A stretch of DNA of 64,000 nucleotides from Amyelois transitella (taxonomy: Eukaryota; Arthropoda; Insecta; Lepidoptera; Pyralidae): assembly GCF_032362555.1 (NCBI RefSeq), contig NC_083508.1:3687001-3751000 (forward strand), written 5' to 3'. The notes beneath the pieces were generated by a model. The model had not been told where the DNA came from, made no database searches, and saw only the letters and a program-made list of their open reading frames with translations. Position 1 is the first letter of the stretch; each line of letters begins with the position of its first letter. The position numbers and the translations under genes are program-made. Positions 49,801-61,010 of the stretch are shown piece by piece.

Positions 49801-50340
49801 ATGTAAAAGTTTCACTTGACGAATGTACCTTTACCCTTATTTATCCATGGCCAAGAGATAAAGTGGTCCTAATTTAAAGTGTTAGGAGATAGCACGGAGG
49901 ATATACAGACTAGCAAAAATAACTCCCAGTGTCCCAGATTTCATTGTCGATTCATTTTCACTATGGTATCCTTTTACACAAACACCATTTGAGACTTTTC
50001 TGGCAACTGTCACTCAGTTTACTATTGTTTGCAGACATTACTATATTTTTCTAAGTCTTATTACTATTAATAACAGAATAGATTTTAATTAATCGAATGT
50101 ACTTAGTGAACAAGATTGTTAATAGTGTTTTGGCTGCTGAAAATATATATTGACTAGTTTGTGTGCTAGGTTTCTGTCGTATTATTTCTACATGGATAAG
50201 TAGCTGAGCCGTCCTTTTAGACCAAATTTTTTTTTTCAGTCGGTTGGATTTATTTTTGTGACGTGTTTGTGTCATATGAGTACAAAAAACGATATGTTGT
50301 CAATCGCAAAGGCTAAAATTATAAAAAGAAATTATGATAT

Positions 50341-50620
50341 GCCGTGCCGTGTGGTTTCCGGCACCAATACAAAAAAGAATAGGACCAGTCCATCTCTTTC
50401 CCATGGATGTCGTATAACTCGACTAAGGGATAGGTTTACAAACTTGGGATTCTTCTTTAGGCGATGGGCTAGCAACCTGTCACTATTTGAATCTCAATTC
50501 TATCATTAAGCCAAATAGCTGAACGTGGCCATTCAGTCTTTTCAAGACTATTGGCTCTGTCTACCCCGCAAGGGATATAGGCGTGTCCATATGTATGTAT
50601 GTACGTATGTATGTATGTAA
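50341..50620 (+). mobile_element. Family A SINE-like element, full length
   Basis: This is one of the three most complete copies. It has a head 'ccgtgtggtttccggcacc', then 'gaataggaccagtccatctc', 'cccatggatgtcgtataact', 'ctagcaacctgtcactattt' and 'ctgaacgtggcc'. It ends 'ctgtctaccccgcaagggat' and a (GTAT)n tail of about 30 bp. It has no ORF of note. The 3' end parallels that of the family C retrotransposon. Confidence 0.9.
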
Positions 50621-50655
50621 TTATGATACTTGAAAACCTGACCTGGTAGTCTTAC

Positions 50656-50903
50656 GTGCCGTAGTGCCGTGTGGTTCCTGGTACCATTAAAAAAAGAATA
50701 GGATCACTCTATTTCGTTTCCATGGATGCCGTAAAAGGCAACTAAGGGATATTACAAACCTGGGATTCTTCTTTTAGGCGATGGGCTAGCAACCTGTCAC
50801 TATTTGAATCTCAATTCTATCATAAAGCCAAACAGCTGAACGTGGCCTATCAGTCATTTCAAGACTGCGAGCTCTGTTTACCCGCAAGGGATTTTGACGT
50901 GAT

Positions 50904-50935
<32 letters not shown>

Positions 50936-50937
50936 TT
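50656..50937 (+). mobile_element. Family A SINE-like element, full length
   Basis: A second complete copy lies only 35 bp downstream of the previous one, in the same orientation. It differs by scattered substitutions and an AT-dinucleotide run within the tail, so the pair is two insertions or an old tandem copy, not a recent duplication. Confidence 0.9.
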
Positions 50938-51159
50938 CTAACGTAAAAAGAGAACTTAAAAACGGCTATATTACCAGGCACGACGGCCCAACACTGTTTG
51001 TCCTAGTGCAAAATACTTAGTTAGAAGACTGACCCCAAATAAATAGAAACAGGGTTGGACAAAGAATACCAAACGTATATAACTGACAAAGTTGTATAAT
51101 TATTTTAAAGAAATGTTTTTACATCTACTCGGATGGATATTGCCTTATATAAGTACAAG

Positions 51160-51395
51160 AGGCCGCCCGCGACTTCGTCCGCTTTAAAAACTATCAAAAC
51201 GTAACAATCAATCCCGTGGGAACTCCGGCATAAGAATTAGCCTATGTATTATTCTGAGTCTTCAGCTACCTACATACCAAATTTCATCGTAATCGGTTCA
51301 GTAGATTTTGCGTGAAAGAGTAACAAACATCTATATTGACATCCTGACATACTCACCAACCACTATCGCATTTAAATACTCGTATTAGTAGGATA
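51160..51395 (+). mobile_element. Family D element (short)
   Basis: It starts 'ccgcccgcgacttcgtccgc', ends 'cgtaatcggttcagtagatt' and 'gcgtgaaagagtaacaaac', then 'actcgtattagtaggata'. This end structure is frequent in arthropod genomes. Confidence 0.7.
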
Positions 51396-51643
51396 GGATT
51401 TACATTTCATCAATTTGTACAAAATATGATCGACACGAGTCTTTACAACTGTGTGGTACAGTTGGCCACAAGAAAAAGTTTACCACTTTTGTATCGTAGA
51501 TGTATCGAATGTGGTGTACTTTTCTATTTGGCCCACAGTACATAAACAATTCCGGCGCATCAACTTTTGCATCGGCTACAGTTGGCAACGATGGAAAGTA
51601 CCGAACGAACAAATATGTCACTGTCTACTATTGGGAGCACCTG

Positions 51644-51675
51644 CCCTCCTCCCCTCCCCCCTCTTTGCCCCTCCC
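51644..51675 (-). other. C-rich tract; potential G-quadruplex on the minus strand
   Basis: Runs of 3, 4, 6, 4 and 3 C on the plus strand within 32 bases give G-runs with short loops on the minus strand. This fits the G3+N1-7 quadruplex pattern and stands out in AT-rich surroundings. Confidence 0.6.
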
Positions 51676-51934
51676 GAAACCCTTGGTTAGAGCTTTGCAT
51701 TCATTTACGATGTAATGTGCGTTATCATAGCGGGATTTAATCAAAGCTGATCAAGTTTTAATGTTAACAAGGTCATGGAGGTCAGACTTATGTAAATTAA
51801 CTTTATATTATTACATCGTGGATATACCCAGATCGCTACAGATCAGATAGGGTATAACTTGGAAGGAGGCAATCGGCATAATTTCAAAGATTCCGACGTT
51901 CTTGCGATTTCTTAACACTGGAAATGTATAACTA

Positions 51935-52055
51935 AAAATTTGAATCTCGATTCTATCATTAAACCTAACAGCTGAACGTGGCCTGTCAGTCTGTCAAGAC
52001 TGCTGGCTTTGTCTACCCCGCAACGGATATAGACATGATTATATTATGAATAAAT
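51935..52055 (+). mobile_element. Family A SINE-like fragment (3' half)
   Basis: It runs from 'ttgaatctcgattctatcat' through 'cagctgaacgtggcctgtc' to 'ctttgtctaccccgcaacgg' and 'tagacatgattatattatg'. Confidence 0.8.
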
Positions 52056-52385
52056 GAATGGAAATGTATTAATTTAGCAGGGCGTATTCAACTAATCTGA
52101 TATGAATAAAGAGATGTATATATTGTATAACCGAAGAATCACATCATGATTCATAACTTCAAGCAATCGTACCGTTTCGTAGGAAGTTTCACTTATACTT
52201 GTTTTTCTGATTGTGATCATGAATATGAATATTCCATATAAATAACAAGCTTTTGTTGCGACTCTGCCCGAAAAAAAATCCGATCTTTTTCTCCGTATTC
52301 CATACTTTTCCACTAATTTTTTATGGATTATGATGCGAAAGACGAACAAACAAACACACTTTCTCATTTATATTACTAGATATGG

Positions 52386-52448
52386 ATGCCTATTATGTTT
52401 TTAAATAGTTATATAGTAGGTATAACTATTTAAAAACATAATTGGCAT
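52386..52448. repeat. Near-perfect 28-bp hairpin
   Basis: Arms 52386-52413 and 52421-52448 pair with one mismatch; the inner 22 bp are perfect. The loop is tagtagg. It lies about 400 bp upstream of the troponin C initiator and at the end of a family D-like fragment (about 52225-52385). Confidence 0.85.
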
Positions 52449-52794
52449 TAAATTATCAATACATTTTATTAACAAAGACAATCGTAAAAGTAATAAAGTA
52501 TATTTTTAATTAATAACAAACATTAAACTAAAGACATGGCAGACATCCAGGTCAGGATTCGTTGCTAAATAAAATTTAACATCAATTAATTAAAATAAGA
52601 TGCGCATTTTATCTGCCATGGGTACGCACACCGCTAGTGGACATCCGGCAGGCGAGTATAATGTATAGTGACCTTAACAACATTGGTTAAATACGAATCG
52701 CCAACTAGAATAGTGTGACTCGTAGTGGAAGACTATCTCGGGGGCTGATCCGAGACAACCTGGGTGACATCGGTGGCCGACTACGGCTAGTCGC

Positions 52795-52800
52795 TCAGTC
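52795..52800 (+). promoter_or_regulatory. Candidate initiator of the first troponin C gene
   Basis: TCAGTC is a perfect match to the insect initiator, with A+1 at 52797. It would give an 84-base 5' UTR. No TATA box or downstream promoter element is found at the expected spacing, so this rests on the initiator and its position. Confidence 0.4.
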
Positions 52801-52880
52801 GATCCAGATTAAAGGACTTGTCTTTCTCGTCCTCTGGTTTTTCATAGCGTACACTATCATACAATTCCTATAGTGTTAAA

Positions 52881-55412
52881 ATGGTGAGCAATTTTTGTGT
52901 AATCGATTATTAAATTGGTGATTCGAAATTCAAGTGATCAGTGTAACGATGGAGCTTTTGAATTTGTTCGTTTGTTACGTATTTATTTCTTTTATTAATC
53001 AAACTTTTTCGGTGACTTTTCAGGATGAACTTAACAAGGAACAGATTGCCAGTGAGTACCTTTATAACTTTTATACTTAAGGATTGAGGAAATGTCTTGG
53101 GAAATCATTATATTTGATTTAGGAAAATTTGCGGAAGCAATTTTTGTTCATAAGCTTTCAATGATGGTTCAAATTTTTTAATGAAAATTATTCCGAAATT
53201 ATACGAAGTATCTGGGAAACACCAACTTTGATATCGTTTGACGTACATACATATAGTCACGCCAATATTCCTTGCGGGGTAGATAGAGCCAGCTGTATTG
53301 TTTGGCAATTTTTTTATTAACTGTGCGGCTTAAATATTCACGCATGAACCTTGACGCCTAAGTTGGATTCGGGACTGGTTCAAATTCGTTGAAATATCAG
53401 TGCAAAAGAAATAATTCTTATTGGCCTGAATCTGGGATGTATCTCAACATGATTGTAATAAATGTATTTAATTATTAAAAAAAAAATATTAATTCCTAAA
53501 TAAATTTATTAGTTTTGAATAAATATTCCTTAACAAACAATCAAGACCTAAAGTAGGTACAATGAAATTTGACTCGGATTATAGAAAATGAGAAAGTTGA
53601 CAATAAAATTTACTTTATATTTACTGGGCTACAAAAGGCTTGGATTTTTTCAAAGCTTATATTGAACTTGACTTGTATGTATGTATTCAATATGTGTATA
53701 TATTTTCAGTCTTAAAAAAGGCGTTCGAAGCCTTTGATCATGAGAAGAAAGGTTGTATAGGCACGGTTATGGTTGGTACGATCCTGGGAATGCTGGGACA
53801 TCAGGTGACAGACGAAACACTGAAAGAAATCATCGATGAAGTTGATGAAGATGGTATGTTTTTGTAGGAAAAATTTGAGAGCGTTTAACCTCAATCTTAG
53901 TAAGATGTGGTGTGGTCTAAGGTGGTATACTGGTGTCAGACTTAAATTATCTGCAAGGATGATGAACATAATTATTATTTTTGAACTCGTAAAATTAAAA
54001 ATTGAAATATTACTAATAAACTTTTTACCCATTTCAAAAATAATGTCTTTTGCTCATTATTATACTTTGATATCCGTACATTATTTTTACTGATCCTGAT
54101 CTTTATCGTTGCACTAAAGAAGTGTTTTTCTACGTTGTTGGTACAATTTTGGAGTTGGTTGTAAATTAAAATGTAAATTCTAGGTTCCGGAGAGTTGGAG
54201 TTTGAAGAGTTCGTGACGTTGGCTTCGAGGTTCATGGTTGAGGAGGACGCTGAGGCCATGCAGCAGGAACTGAAAGAGGCATTCCGGTTATATGATAAGG
54301 AAGGTAAAATCACAAATTATATATTTATACCGTTATATGTGAAATTTCGTTTACAACGATAGGAGTACTGAGAAGGACTATACTTTATATCACCACTAAA
54401 AATATATAGAAAATATGTACCATTGAAATTGATAAAACTAAAGCTTTACGTAAATTAAACTATATTAAATTAAGGATCATAGTACAAGCTGTACATGTGC
54501 TCATTCCCTTAGTAGACTTATACGAAATCAATGGGAAAGAGATTAAGTTTGATTCGAAAGTACCGGAAAATACACGACACAGTACCAGGAGCTGTGTTGT
54601 ACGATTTGCATGGATATTTTTTTTATAATAGATTTATGTGCGCATGACCTCAATCTGTAAGATGAGGCCCAAAGTGTTGCACGCAAGCTAAAATAGTGCC
54701 TATTCACTCTTGATTTGAATACTTTATTGAATGAATAAATTTTCCAGGTAACGGATACATCACAACGGGTGTACTTAGAGAAATCCTTAGGGAACTTGAT
54801 GATAAGATCAGCGCTGAGGAACTCGACATGATGATTGAGGAAATTGACTCTGATGGCTCAGGAACTGTTGACTTTGATGGTAAGTATTTCAATGTGGTTT
54901 AGGCAAATCGAAAAAGTGCGGAAAGAGTTTTAAGAATGATAGAGTTGAAAGAAAGATAAGAAAACTGTAAAATGCAGACACCAGATCTCGGAAAGTGCAA
55001 CACGTATATATGAGAGAAAGCAAAAATATATTAACTAAATCTAAACATATCAATCAAAACGAGAATTGTTTATTCTCGTCTCTCTCTTACTTTTACATAC
55101 ATACATATAATTATGTACGTATGATGGGGTAAACGAAGGCAACAGTCTTAAAAAGAAGTTTGGTTTAAATAATGAAATCATTGAGATTCAAATTGTGACT
55201 GATCGCTAGCCCATCACTTAAAAGAAGAATCCCGAGTTTACAAGCCTATCCCTTAGTTGCCTTTTACGACATCCAGTGAGACTTATTTTTACCCAAAATA
55301 TTTATTTTTTTTACAAAGACAACAAGTTGTATACTCTGAAATACTTTGTGCTTAAAAATTTTCTCATTTTTTTTCAGAATTCATGGAGGTCATGACAGGA
55401 GGCGACGACTAA
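52881..55412 (+). CDS. TpnC: Troponin C, complete (6 coding exons)
   Basis: Exons 52881-52883, 53024-53051, 53710-53853, 54184-54303, 54748-54879 and 55378-55412 encode 153 residues, the usual insect length. Troponin C binds calcium on the muscle thin filament and relieves troponin I inhibition of contraction. It has four EF-hands. Loop I (20-31, [12 protein letters not shown]) ends in Met and loop III (96-107, [12 protein letters not shown]) ends in Val; both lack the calcium-coordinating acidic residue at position 12. Loops II (56-67, [12 protein letters not shown]) and IV (132-143, [12 protein letters not shown]) are canonical. This two-site pattern is that of insect isoforms responding to calcium at both lobes. 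The C-terminus is [11 protein letters not shown]. The first coding exon holds only the ATG (aaaATG|gtgagc). A related gene follows 9.6 kb downstream. Intron 5 holds a family A element. Confidence 0.97.
53243..53305 (-). mobile_element. Family A tail fragment, minus orientation
   Basis: It reads 'catacatatagtcacgccaa' then 'ccttgcggggtagatagagc', truncated shortly after. It lies in troponin C intron 2. Confidence 0.75.
55097..55285 (-). mobile_element. Family A SINE-like element, minus orientation
   Basis: It begins 'catacatacatataattatg', then 'gattcaaattgtgactgatc', 'gctagcccatcacttaaaag' and 'cccttagttgccttttacga'. It lies in troponin C intron 5. Confidence 0.85.
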
Positions 55413-55538
55413 ATTCAAAATTACTGTGATTTTCCAATTTAAAAATACCAAAAATTGCCTAAGACTTAAAGTTATTGTTAAATCAATAATGCCGTAAATA
55501 TTTATAAATTATAATAATAAGGTAATTTTTATTTACAC

Positions 55539-55544
55539 AATAAA
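55539..55544 (+). terminator. Poly(A) signal of the first troponin C gene
   Basis: AATAAA lies 127 bp after the stop codon and is followed by a T-rich stretch. No better signal is nearer. Confidence 0.65.
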
Positions 55545-55569
55545 ATAATTTACAAAACATAACGTTTTT

Positions 55570-56830
55570 TTTTTATTTAAGGTTTGAAGCGAATATTTCA
55601 TTGCGCAAAAATGAAGAACTTTATTGTCTTTGTGAAATATGAAGGTTTTCATAATATGTAGATTGTGGAATTTGTCATTCTCTCCTAAGCGGAAACGAAG
55701 TATCTTCGCATGATACTCTTAAGTTAAATTTAACCCACAGTATTAATGTAATGGGACAGTGCATACTTATATCTACGATATATAAATGACCTTATATTTA
55801 TTTTGCGTTAATTTTCTTAATTGAAATGATGACATAAGTATAATGAGAGGATTTTTCAAGTTCTGCTGATATTTTTGTTGAATTCACTGGTATCATCCAT
55901 GACTGATTTTCCCTGGACATATTCTTCCATGAATGATGGTCGGTTAGCTCCTGTTAAAAATATGGTTCTATATCCTATTGTTAGGTTTTTCAAAATCAGT
56001 AATTATGCAACGTATTGTATGACTTGCAAGACCATGCCATTAGGTATGTTTTATATAAGTAGTTACCCGTTTCATCATTAATATTTTACAGCATAATAAA
56101 ATCCAAGAATTCACTACAAAACAAGACTTGAACACATAATAAAATTAACGATAAGTACATACAGTTGTCACCTGTAATAATGATCATAAACCGGCTGCGG
56201 TACCAACGAAATATAATGTTAGGAACAACATTGTTACTCCACACATTATTCTTGTCACATCTCTCTCATTTCCTCGCTCCTGTAATTCATCTTTTATCTC
56301 GCTCTGTTGTAGAATCTCGGAAGCTATATTTCGACGATGTGCCATGAAGCAATTATACAAGTTTGCAAATGGGCTATAAATATTGCGAATCTGTGACGGC
56401 GCTCGCAGGGATGTCAGCGTTGCTTTTGGAAGAAGATTTTATTATTATTTAGACAATGTTGGTGATAATGTTAAAGTTCAGTTGGTCTGCGTAGGCTATA
56501 GGAAGTAGTATTCAGAAGTAAATTTAAAGTTAATTGTTCCTTTAGGTTCATTTTTTTGAGAGAATACTTTGGGCTCTCGGGGGATTGTGTTTGGCCCTAT
56601 GTTTAACCGTCACATTATTTTAACACAACACGAGTACCTACTTCACATGGGCATTTATTTGTACAGGTTCTTACTTAGCATGTCTCCTCGTTGTTATACT
56701 TTGGAGCTCGGGTCCGCCAATTGATCACTTTCGCCTTTATAAAGAGCGCAGTAATTTGACTGCTTTAAATAGTCAGTTAATCTGAAATTAGTTGAAGTAA
56801 AATTTTATCTATTATTTACTATTTCATTTA
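55570..56830. other. Intergenic DNA, no gene seen
   Basis: Short ORFs at 55875-56081 and 56165-56347 have AT-rich codons, no domain and no splice context. I do not call them. Confidence 0.45.
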
Positions 56831-56835
56831 CTAGA

Positions 56836-57040
56836 ACACCCCCGCGGCTGCACCCACGTAAAACTAAAAATCACCATGATTCCCTTTCACGCGGGAATTT
56901 TGGACAATCCTTTTCAAATGCACTCTGAGACCACATAAATAAAAATTCAAGCCAAATTTCAAGTCTCTAGACCCAGTGGTTTCGGCTGCGCATTTATGTC
57001 AGTCATTCAGTTTCTTCTTTTATATGTTAAAGAAGATGGT
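56836..57040 (+). mobile_element. Family D-like element
   Basis: It starts 'acacccccgcggctgcaccc' and contains 'aagccaaatttcaagtctct' and 'agtggtttcggctgcgc', the standard order for these elements. Confidence 0.55.
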
Positions 57041-57264
57041 GAACATACATTAATAATATCCTTGCTAAACAATAGCTTTATCAAGAAAAATAAAACGGTT
57101 CGTTTGGCATCAGCATTCAGAAAAGTTTCTACTGAAAACAATATTATTTACATTCATTATATTAGAAGGATATAATGTTTGTGCTACATTTAAGTAAGTC
57201 ACAACTGAAAATAAAATTATTTTAAGAACAAAGTCACGTAACACGTTTGCAGCAGAATATTAAG

Positions 57265-57430
57265 GTTCGATGTAAATTCTGATCTAGGGAAAGGTCAGGT
57301 CAGCAGTACCGGCTAAACGGGTAAGTTTATATGAAAAGTTGGATCGTGGTAAGTAAAAAGCATTATTCTTAGGTGTAGTCTCTGTCTAAACCTCCGGGAA
57401 AGAAGCGTGATTTTATGTAGGTATATGTGT
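57265..57430 (+). mobile_element. Family C retrotransposon 3' end
   Basis: It contains 'gtcaggtcagcagtaccgg', 'ggatcgtggtaagtaaaaag', 'tagtctctgtctaaacctcc' and 'gggaaagaagcgtgatttta' with a short ATGT-like tail. The coding remnant is frameshifted. Confidence 0.65.
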
Positions 57431-58208
57431 AAAAATATACAATCTCACCCCAAGACTCCCGAAAATAGGCATGATTGTTTTTACGTGTAGGTTAGGTTAT
57501 GTGTGTTTTTTTAGAGGGCCTAGAAATCTACTTATAAGAATTCTCTTTACTTATTAATATATAATTATCTATGAACGTACAATCCCTATGCGTTACATTA
57601 TAATATCCCTAACATTCGAACCTTCATAGATTGAGGTTAAAATTAAACATACGCATTACCTCAATATCTGGTTTCTACACAGCCAAATAATGCTATCTCA
57701 ATACATGTTATTTTGTTAGTAACCACATTATTGTGAATAACTATAACAATTTACTAAATGGTGGAAACTTGGCACGGCTTCCTGTATTGCAAGGAACACT
57801 AACTTGTATTTCTACAGCCGTGAATTACAGCGGTGTCTATCATAGACATACTATTTTGAGATTGCACCGCCCTTATACCATATTGTATATTAATATGAGT
57901 ACTTTTACTTTAGATCCATAATACCTATGATAAAAAGGTATTTGATACAAAGTCAGTATATAATCCATCATTGTTGTTATGTAAGTGCATACTTGCGACT
58001 GCTGGCTTTGTCTACCCTGTAAGGAATAAAGTCTTAATTTATGCATGTCATGAATAAAAGAAAAATTTAAAAAATTTTACATACTTTTGTAAGTATCTTT
58101 CCCGAAAAGGGATATATTTCAGTTGACGAAAGATTTTGTAAAAGAACTTCTCCATTAGTGCGAATGTCAATACTAATAAAATAATATTGAAATATTTTTT
58201 TTTTCTAT

Positions 58209-58486
58209 TGGTGCCGGGAACCAGACACAAAAAAGAATAGGACCACTCCATCTCTTTCGCATGTATGTCGTAAAAGGCGACTAAGGGATAGGCTTATAAT
58301 CTTGGGATTCTTCTTTTAGGCGACGGGCTAGTAACGTGTTACTTTTATACGAATTACAATTCTATCAGTAAGCCAAACAGCTGATCTTGGCCTAGCAGTA
58401 TTTTCAAGACTGTTGTCTCTGTCTACCCGGCCAGAGATATAAACATGATTATATGTATGTATGTTTGTATGTATGTATGTATGTAA
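58209..58486 (+). mobile_element. Family A SINE-like element, full length
   Basis: This is a complete copy from 'ggtgccgggaaccagacac' through 'gtcgtaaaaggcgactaagg' and 'ggcgacgggctagtaacg'. It ends 'tctgtctacccggccagag' with a long (ATGT)n tail interrupted by one TTTG. Confidence 0.9.
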
Positions 58487-58929
58487 TATTAATAAAATTT
58501 CCATTTCTACGAATAGAACTAATCGTTATAGACCCGATATATATAGCCGGAGTTTCATTTATCACTCGCTTACCTGTTTCCTTTCGTAAATAGAGCGTAA
58601 TCTACCGATAGAAATAACAACGGATGGCTTACAGAAAAAAAGTTAAGAATGGCCTTTCTTACCTTATACACTCGTATATAAAAATGATGTTGATAATAAA
58701 ATATGATCAATTGCTTTTCGCGGCTCTGTCCCGAAATAGCCTATGTTTCCGTACTACAAAATTCAAAATTTTTATTCATTATTATAGGATACTTCGTATC
58801 GCTTAATAATTGTCAAAACATATGGTTTAACAACATTGGTTGACGTCAAATAAATTACTTAAAACTAAGTTTACTGCCGCTTCCAAGGCGTCAGTGCAGA
58901 AGAAGCGGTAACAACAACTACACTGTTTT

Positions 58930-59200
58930 CTTCCTCCTGGCTTTAGTCCCAGTTGCATCCTCACCATTATGAAGAGGAGCTCGGTGTATATAGGAGACCA
59001 TGGATTCTGAATTTAGTGAGTTAGATTTTTATAAGAAGCGACTCACATCTGATCTCCGCAGCTTGTGCTGGTAAACTTAACCCGTATTGGATCGATTACT
59101 GCTACACATCAAGTTGCTTAGATATGTTGGTTTCCTCACGATGTTTTCCCTCACCGTAAGAGCATCGATTTCGGGTACTCTTTTCAAACTAATGTACAAC
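58930..59200 (+). mobile_element. Family B repeat, most complete copy
   Basis: In order it carries 'cctcctggctttagtccca', 'ttgcatcctcaccattatg', 'ggagaccatggattctgaat', 'ataagaagcgactcacatct', 'cccgtattggatcgattact', 'acacatcaagttgc' and 'tcctcacgatgttttccctc'. It links the left-half pieces (9285, 15070, 47525) with the right-half pieces (1, 4048, 60955) into one family. Confidence 0.7.
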
Positions 59201-59218
59201 CTTTACTGCAAAGCTTCT

Positions 59219-59290
59219 GGGGACCTGTCCCCAGAAAAAAAGAGAAAAGCTACAACGTGGTTCCTGAACCATGTTGTAGCTTTTCTCTTT
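59219..59290. repeat. Two adjacent hairpins
   Basis: TCTGGGGA-cctg-TCCCCAGA is followed at once by a 25-bp inverted repeat (59239-59263 and 59266-59290) with one mismatch and a 2-base centre (ct). It directly follows the family B copy. Confidence 0.85.
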
Positions 59291-59600
59291 CCAAGTCCGG
59301 TCTTCAAGAATTAAGGAATTAATTTACAAAAAAAAACAATACTCATCTTACTTATATTTTATAAATTTAACATAACAGTGAATTGGATAAGTCTATAACA
59401 TAACTGCATTTACGTGTATGTAACGTTAATATTTATAATACATGGATTCAATTAACGTGATTACCGATATATTTCATTGACAAAAATAGTGATCGAAAAG
59501 TTTCTGTAACTTCACTATTAAATTTCTACAATTCTTAACCATATACGATTAAAATCAAACACACTTTCGTGCGATTATAGCCGTTTATAGCAGCATTACG

Positions 59601-59610
59601 CTATTTTTAG
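59601..59610 (+). promoter_or_regulatory. MEF2-like site between the two troponin C genes
   Basis: CTATTTTTAG fits the MEF2 consensus YTAWWWWTAR exactly. MEF2 is the established activator of many insect muscle genes. The site lies 2.9 kb upstream of the second troponin C start. Such a match also arises by chance in AT-rich DNA, so function is inference. Confidence 0.3.
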
Positions 59611-60954
59611 CTACCATCTCAACCCTGTCGAACATTGGCGGTCACAAATCTAATTGCTCTCATCACGCGACGATCGGCAGAGGTGCCAAACCTGAGGCAA
59701 TTGTGCATGTTAATTTATTGCAATTAATTTAATAATTGCGTTCATTATAGTGTTAATGGGTACAAATTATATTTGTTCTACACGTTTCACTAATTTTTGC
59801 TACTGTTGAATTTCCAACAAATTTTTAATCAAGGCCGCGAAATATTTTGAAATACCTATATGCTATAGAATTTTAATAGTGCCAAAATAGAAAACTAAAA
59901 TAATGTATATTTCTATATTATTACAGTAACATATCACGCGAGCAAACATTAGATTAGAGTGATTGGGTTTTACCTTAGAAGAATTCCATTTAAGGAGTGA
60001 AATCATTTCCAACTTGCTTGTTATATTTTTCACGAGATAATTATTTTTGTTGGTATATATATGATAAGTAATGCTCTTAGATCTTACTGACTCGATTGTT
60101 AATATCTCACAAAAGTTATAGATAAATATAATCCTCTGAACCACATTATGAACATGTCAATTGTTAGAATTTTTGTTACATATGGCACAGGGATCGGTTA
60201 AAGTAAATTTACTTATCACATAGCTCCTAAGGCAGGTCGTTCATTGATCTCAAAAAAAAACATGATAGTGTTAGGTCTGCAAAGTGACCAGTATTTTCAC
60301 CTCCGCATATTTCGCTTCTTTCAAAGTCATACAAAAGCAAGATGCTCGAGCAAGGAAGCTCAGCAATATCTCGTTAACTTGAAGCGTCCTTATCCACAAT
60401 CAAATCTCTTTCACTAATGATCACTTAAGGTTTTTATGTCGAAAGATTTTGTTTACATCTTGAAGTGTTTTCGCACTGCGGACCTTTCATGTAAATATTC
60501 ATGGATTAATGTATTTAACGCGATACGATTATCATGAAAGGTTTCTCTTGTAATAGGTTCGGGTTTCGTCTTCAATTCTTGGGTCCTAGCGGTTTTCAAA
60601 GAACGGACTACTGCATATTAGCAAAGTGTATATTTGCGCTAAAAACTATGTATATATTCAAACACCCCAGCTAATATTTATTGTGGACAGATTATACTAA
60701 AATATGGCTAGAAAATAGGCCTGCTGACGCCTAATTTTGTGAGATACAACCAAGACAGTCTACATGCTATGGATTTTTGTTATCAATGAATTGAATAAGG
60801 GAAGCTACACTAGGACAACATTCCCACGGGCTCGTCGTCCGGTAGTCGCTCAGCAGTGCCTCGCCCGTTCACCGTTTTGTAGTAGTGTGGCGATCGTCGG
60901 TGTTGCCAGACAAGCAGTGTTGCTGACACACGTAACTTACGCAACTTAAGAGGA

Positions 60955-61010
60955 ACCTATTGGATCATTCTTATACATCCAGTTGCATAAAGAAAGTTGG
61001 TCTCTTTTGT
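60955..61010 (+). mobile_element. Family B right-end fragment
   Basis: 'cctattggatcattcttata' followed by 'catccagttgcata' matches the family B segment seen at 4051-4090. Confidence 0.45.

Noticed and set aside
53712..54313. Minus-strand ORFs of 106 and 112 codons
   Set aside because: They are antisense to troponin C exons 3 and 4 and the intron between them.
60764..60949. 61-codon GC-richer plus-strand ORF
   Set aside because: There is no domain, start context or splice evidence. The patch precedes a family B fragment and is more likely transposon debris.
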